A stretch of 64,000 nt of DNA from Streptomyces sp. HSG2 (GTDB lineage Bacteria; Actinomycetota; Actinomycetes; Streptomycetales; Streptomycetaceae), in assembly GCF_016598575.1 (NCBI RefSeq), contig NZ_CP066801.1, forward strand, positions 186,001-250,000. Direction: 5' to 3'. The position numbers were made by a program, and so were the translations under genes. This document shows, one piece after another, positions 61,945 to 64,000 of the stretch. How positions within the stretch are numbered: position 1 is the first letter of the stretch; each line of letters begins with the position of its first letter. The notes under the pieces are model-generated. The model saw only the letters and a list, made by a program, of their open reading frames with translations, had not been told where the DNA came from and did no database searches.

Positions 61945-63039
61945 ATGACAGCGGACCACCGCTCCGACTTCCCCCTCACTCTCGACCTCCTCCACGAATT
62001 GTTGGAGGTCGACACCGCACTCCCCGTCCGGCGCCTGCTCCAGGCCGCCCGCCAGGTGCGGGGCGTCCTGGCCCCGCTGATCCTGTCCCTGGCCGAGCGC
62101 GAGGGCACCCCCATGGGCACCGGCGCCCGCGACGAACTGGCCCGGATGCACCGGCGCGCCGCGACCTACCGCCGGCTGGCCGAGGAGATCGCCCGCGTGC
62201 CCGGCGCCCGCGTCGTCAAGGGACCGTCGCTGGCGCGCCACTACCCCGAAGGGGTCCTGCGCGCCCTGGGCGACCTCGACGTGGTCGTACCCTCCGAAGC
62301 CGCACTGTGGCAGGTCCTGGCCCTGGCCCTGGACCACCACGACAGCGACGAGGCCGAACTCACCCACCTCGACGACCGGGGACGGCCGCACCTCTACGCC
62401 GGCCTATGGTGGCCCGGCGAGGACCCGCTACTCGACCCCGACCACGGCATCGAGGTGACCACCTTCGCCTTCGCCGGCGACGGCGAAGGCGTCCCGCTGC
62501 GCGCGGCGCTGCCCGACGACCAGGTCCTCGCCGACGTCCTCTCCCTGGCCGAGGAGCGCTTCCAGCGTCCCTACACCGTCAAGGACGTCCTCGACCTGGT
62601 CTGCGTCATGACCTCACCCGCCGCCCCGGACCCCCGGGAACTGGTCGCCGCCGCCGAACGGTTCGCCCTCGCCCCCGAACTGCTCGCCCTGTGCGAGCGC
62701 GTGCGCGCCACGCCCTCGCCGGCCACCGCCGTCCCCGACGAACTGGTGGCGGGACTGCGCGGCCCGGCCGCGGCAGAACTGCGCCGCCGCGCCGGGGCAC
62801 GGCCCGCCCCCGCCCGCCGCCTCCACGGCATGCAACTGACCTCACCGCTGCGCCGCGGGGAAGGCCACCGTGTCACCGAACACCGCTGGAGCGAAGGGGC
62901 CATCAGCCGCACGCCGGTCGGTGACTTCCTGCTCGTCACCGACGAGCTCGTCGACCCCGCCCTGCACGCCGACGCCCTGGAACGACTGGCCGAGCTGGCC
63001 CCCTGGCCACTGCGGCTCTCCGGCCGACGGGAGGCTTGA
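61945..63039 (+). CDS. Nucleotidyltransferase-fold protein (NTP_transf_5-like)
   Basis: A 364-aa protein. Residues about 85-115 contain VVKGPSLARHYPEGVLRALGDLDVVV, which fits the minimal nucleotidyltransferase pattern of the NTP_transf_5 type (KG, then R, then DLDV with the paired metal Asp). Flanking helices and a C-terminal half (HWSEGAISRTPVGDFLLVTDELVD) are unassigned. The family transfers nucleotides to small molecules or proteins, though many members are untested and some are found in peptide-modifying clusters. ATG at 61945 with GAGGAG 7 nt upstream, after a 75-bp gap that shows no gene. Attachment of a nucleotide to the peptide is an attractive but untested possibility. Confidence 0.7.
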   Translation: MTADHRSDFPLTLDLLHELLEVDTALPVRRLLQAARQVRGVLAPLILSLAEREGTPMGTGARDELARMHRRAATYRRLAEEIARVPGARVVKGPSLARHYPEGVLRALGDLDVVVPSEAALWQVLALALDHHDSDEAELTHLDDRGRPHLYAGLWWPGEDPLLDPDHGIEVTTFAFAGDGEGVPLRAALPDDQVLADVLSLAEERFQRPYTVKDVLDLVCVMTSPAAPDPRELVAAAERFALAPELLALCERVRATPSPATAVPDELVAGLRGPAAAELRRRAGARPAPARRLHGMQLTSPLRRGEGHRVTEHRWSEGAISRTPVGDFLLVTDELVDPALHADALERLAELAPWPLRLSGRREA

Positions 63040-63042
63040 GCC

Positions 63043-63981
63043 GTGGCCGTCATCGAAGTCGAAGAGCTGACGCGTACTTTCAGGAACCGGCGGGGTCAAC
63101 AGGTCACGGCCCTGGACCATGTCGACCTCCAGGTCGGCCAGGGCGAGGTGCTCGGCTTGCTCGGGCCCAACGGCGCGGGCAAGACGACCCTCTCCCGGAT
63201 CCTCACCACCCTGCTCGTTCCCACCTCGGGTACCGCCCGGGTGGCGGGCTTCGACGTCGTGGATCGCCCACGCGAGGTACGCCGCCGCATCGGCCTGGTG
63301 CTCGGCGGCGACCGGGGTCTGTACGGCCGTCTGACCGCCCGCCAGAACCTGCGCTACTGGGCGGCCCTCCAGGGCCTCGACCCCCGGGCCGTGCGCCGGC
63401 GCACCGAAGAAGTCCTCGAACTCCTGGGCCTGGCCGCGCGCGCCGACGACCGGGTCGAGACCTTCTCCCGTGGCATGGTCCAGCGCGTCCACCTCGCCCG
63501 CGCGCTCCTCGGCGAGCCCGACGTCCTGGTCATGGACGAGCCGACCAACGGCATGGATCCGCACGCCGGCGCCGGCTTCCGCGCTCTGGTCCGCACCCTG
63601 CGCAGCAACGGCACGACCATCGTCTTGACCACCCACGACATGCAGGAGGCACAGACCCTGTGCTCCCGTGTCGCGCTGATCGACCACGGTCGCATCCTGC
63701 GGATCGGCTCCGCCACCGAACTTCTCGCCGAGCTGCGCGCCCCTCGCACGCTGACGGCCGTGGGCGTGAGGGCCGACACCGCCGCGCGCATCGCCGCTCT
63801 GCCCGGCAGCGCCACCACCGATGCCGAGGGCAATCTCACGGCCCGCCCGGCCGACGACGAGAGTCTGGCCCAGGCCCTGCTGCTACTCGCCCAGGCCCGC
63901 GCCGAGTCCATCGCGGTCACCGCCCCGGGACTGACGGAAGTCTACCGGACCGTCATCGAGGACCGGGAGTTCACCCTGTGA
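63043..63981 (+). CDS. ABC transporter ATP-binding protein (ABC-2 exporter type)
   Basis: A 312-aa ATPase. Walker A LLGPNGAGKTTL (near 40-51), signature FSRGMVQRVHLARAL, Walker B VLVMDEPTNGMD and H-loop LTTHDMQEA are all intact. The extra C-terminal 90 residues are typical of DrrA-like exporter ATPases. GTG start 3 nt after the previous stop, with GGGAGG upstream, and GTGA overlap with the next gene. It is likely to power export of the peptide product and so give immunity. Confidence 0.93.
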   Translation: MAVIEVEELTRTFRNRRGQQVTALDHVDLQVGQGEVLGLLGPNGAGKTTLSRILTTLLVPTSGTARVAGFDVVDRPREVRRRIGLVLGGDRGLYGRLTARQNLRYWAALQGLDPRAVRRRTEEVLELLGLAARADDRVETFSRGMVQRVHLARALLGEPDVLVMDEPTNGMDPHAGAGFRALVRTLRSNGTTIVLTTHDMQEAQTLCSRVALIDHGRILRIGSATELLAELRAPRTLTAVGVRADTAARIAALPGSATTDAEGNLTARPADDESLAQALLLLAQARAESIAVTAPGLTEVYRTVIEDREFTL

Positions 63982-64000
63982 TCGGCGCCGCCGCGCGGGC
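63978..64000 (+). CDS. Start of the next gene, probably the ABC permease (cut by window edge)
   Basis: A GTG overlapping the stop of the ABC ATPase gene (GTGA) opens a frame reading MIGAAAR before the window ends. Only seven full codons are visible. An ABC-2 membrane subunit is expected here from gene order; the sequence itself proves nothing. Confidence 0.4.

Overview
The window comes from a high-GC actinomycete, most likely a Streptomyces or a close relative. The reasons are strong G/C bias at third codon positions, chains of ATGA/GTGA-overlapping genes, frequent GTG starts, giant modular type I polyketide synthases and actinomycete-type IS110 and IS1380 transposases. Two biosynthetic gene clusters lie side by side, separated by a transposase remnant at about 41.6-42.5 kb.

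Cluster 1 (1-41424) is part of a polyene-macrolide type cluster. On the minus strand a 9010-residue, six-module PKS (5943-32975) is followed by a second PKS (1-5817) that runs off the left edge. The module order of the large protein is active DH+KR, KR, methylmalonyl AT+KR, KR, dead KR, KR. This is what the NysI/AmphI/PimS2 family needs to build the end of the polyene, the sugar-bearing carbinol, the branch later oxidised to carboxylate, and the ketone that closes the hemiketal. The second PKS opens with a module whose DH has lost its catalytic His. Around the PKSs are a P450 and a crotonyl-CoA carboxylase/reductase (33147-35707), a heterodimeric ABC exporter pair (35875-39494, NysG/NysH-like), a GDP-mannose 4,6-dehydratase for the mycosamine-type sugar (39572-40603) and a type II thioesterase (40615-41424). 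CTAGGG-containing sites resembling the PimM-type PAS-LuxR operator lie before the thioesterase, in the ccr/ABC divergent region and before the giant PKS, which suggests one pathway regulator.

Cluster 2 (42555-64000 and beyond) is unlike any cluster I can name. A tightly coupled minus-strand operon (59349 down to 42555) encodes, in order of transcription: an NDK-like/CxxC fusion, a lysyl-tRNA synthetase paralogue, an adenylate-forming ligase, a TIM-barrel isomerase-like protein, a large pentapeptide-repeat protein, a LmbE-like deacetylase, a nucleotide-sugar dehydrogenase, an acyl-CoA-dehydrogenase-fold flavoprotein, a broken aminotransferase, a YggS-like PLP protein, two methyltransferases, a hexapeptide acyltransferase-like protein, an Asp/Glu racemase-like protein and a flavin reductase. 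An IS110 element sits inside it. Diverging from this operon is a plus-strand unit that begins with a 22-codon gene (59662-59730) with a strong Shine-Dalgarno sequence and a perfect hairpin just behind it. It is followed by an M16 zinc peptidase, a GNAT-like protein, a nucleotidyltransferase-fold protein, an ABC ATPase and the start of a probable permease. The layout fits a small ribosomally made peptide that is modified, cleaved and exported. The tRNA-synthetase paralogue, NDK-like and nucleotidyltransferase-like proteins suggest unusual aminoacyl or nucleotidyl chemistry. This is the most promising candidate for an undescribed system here.

The long plus-strand open frames opposite the PKS genes are antisense shadows and are not annotated. 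No tRNA, rRNA or CRISPR array was seen.
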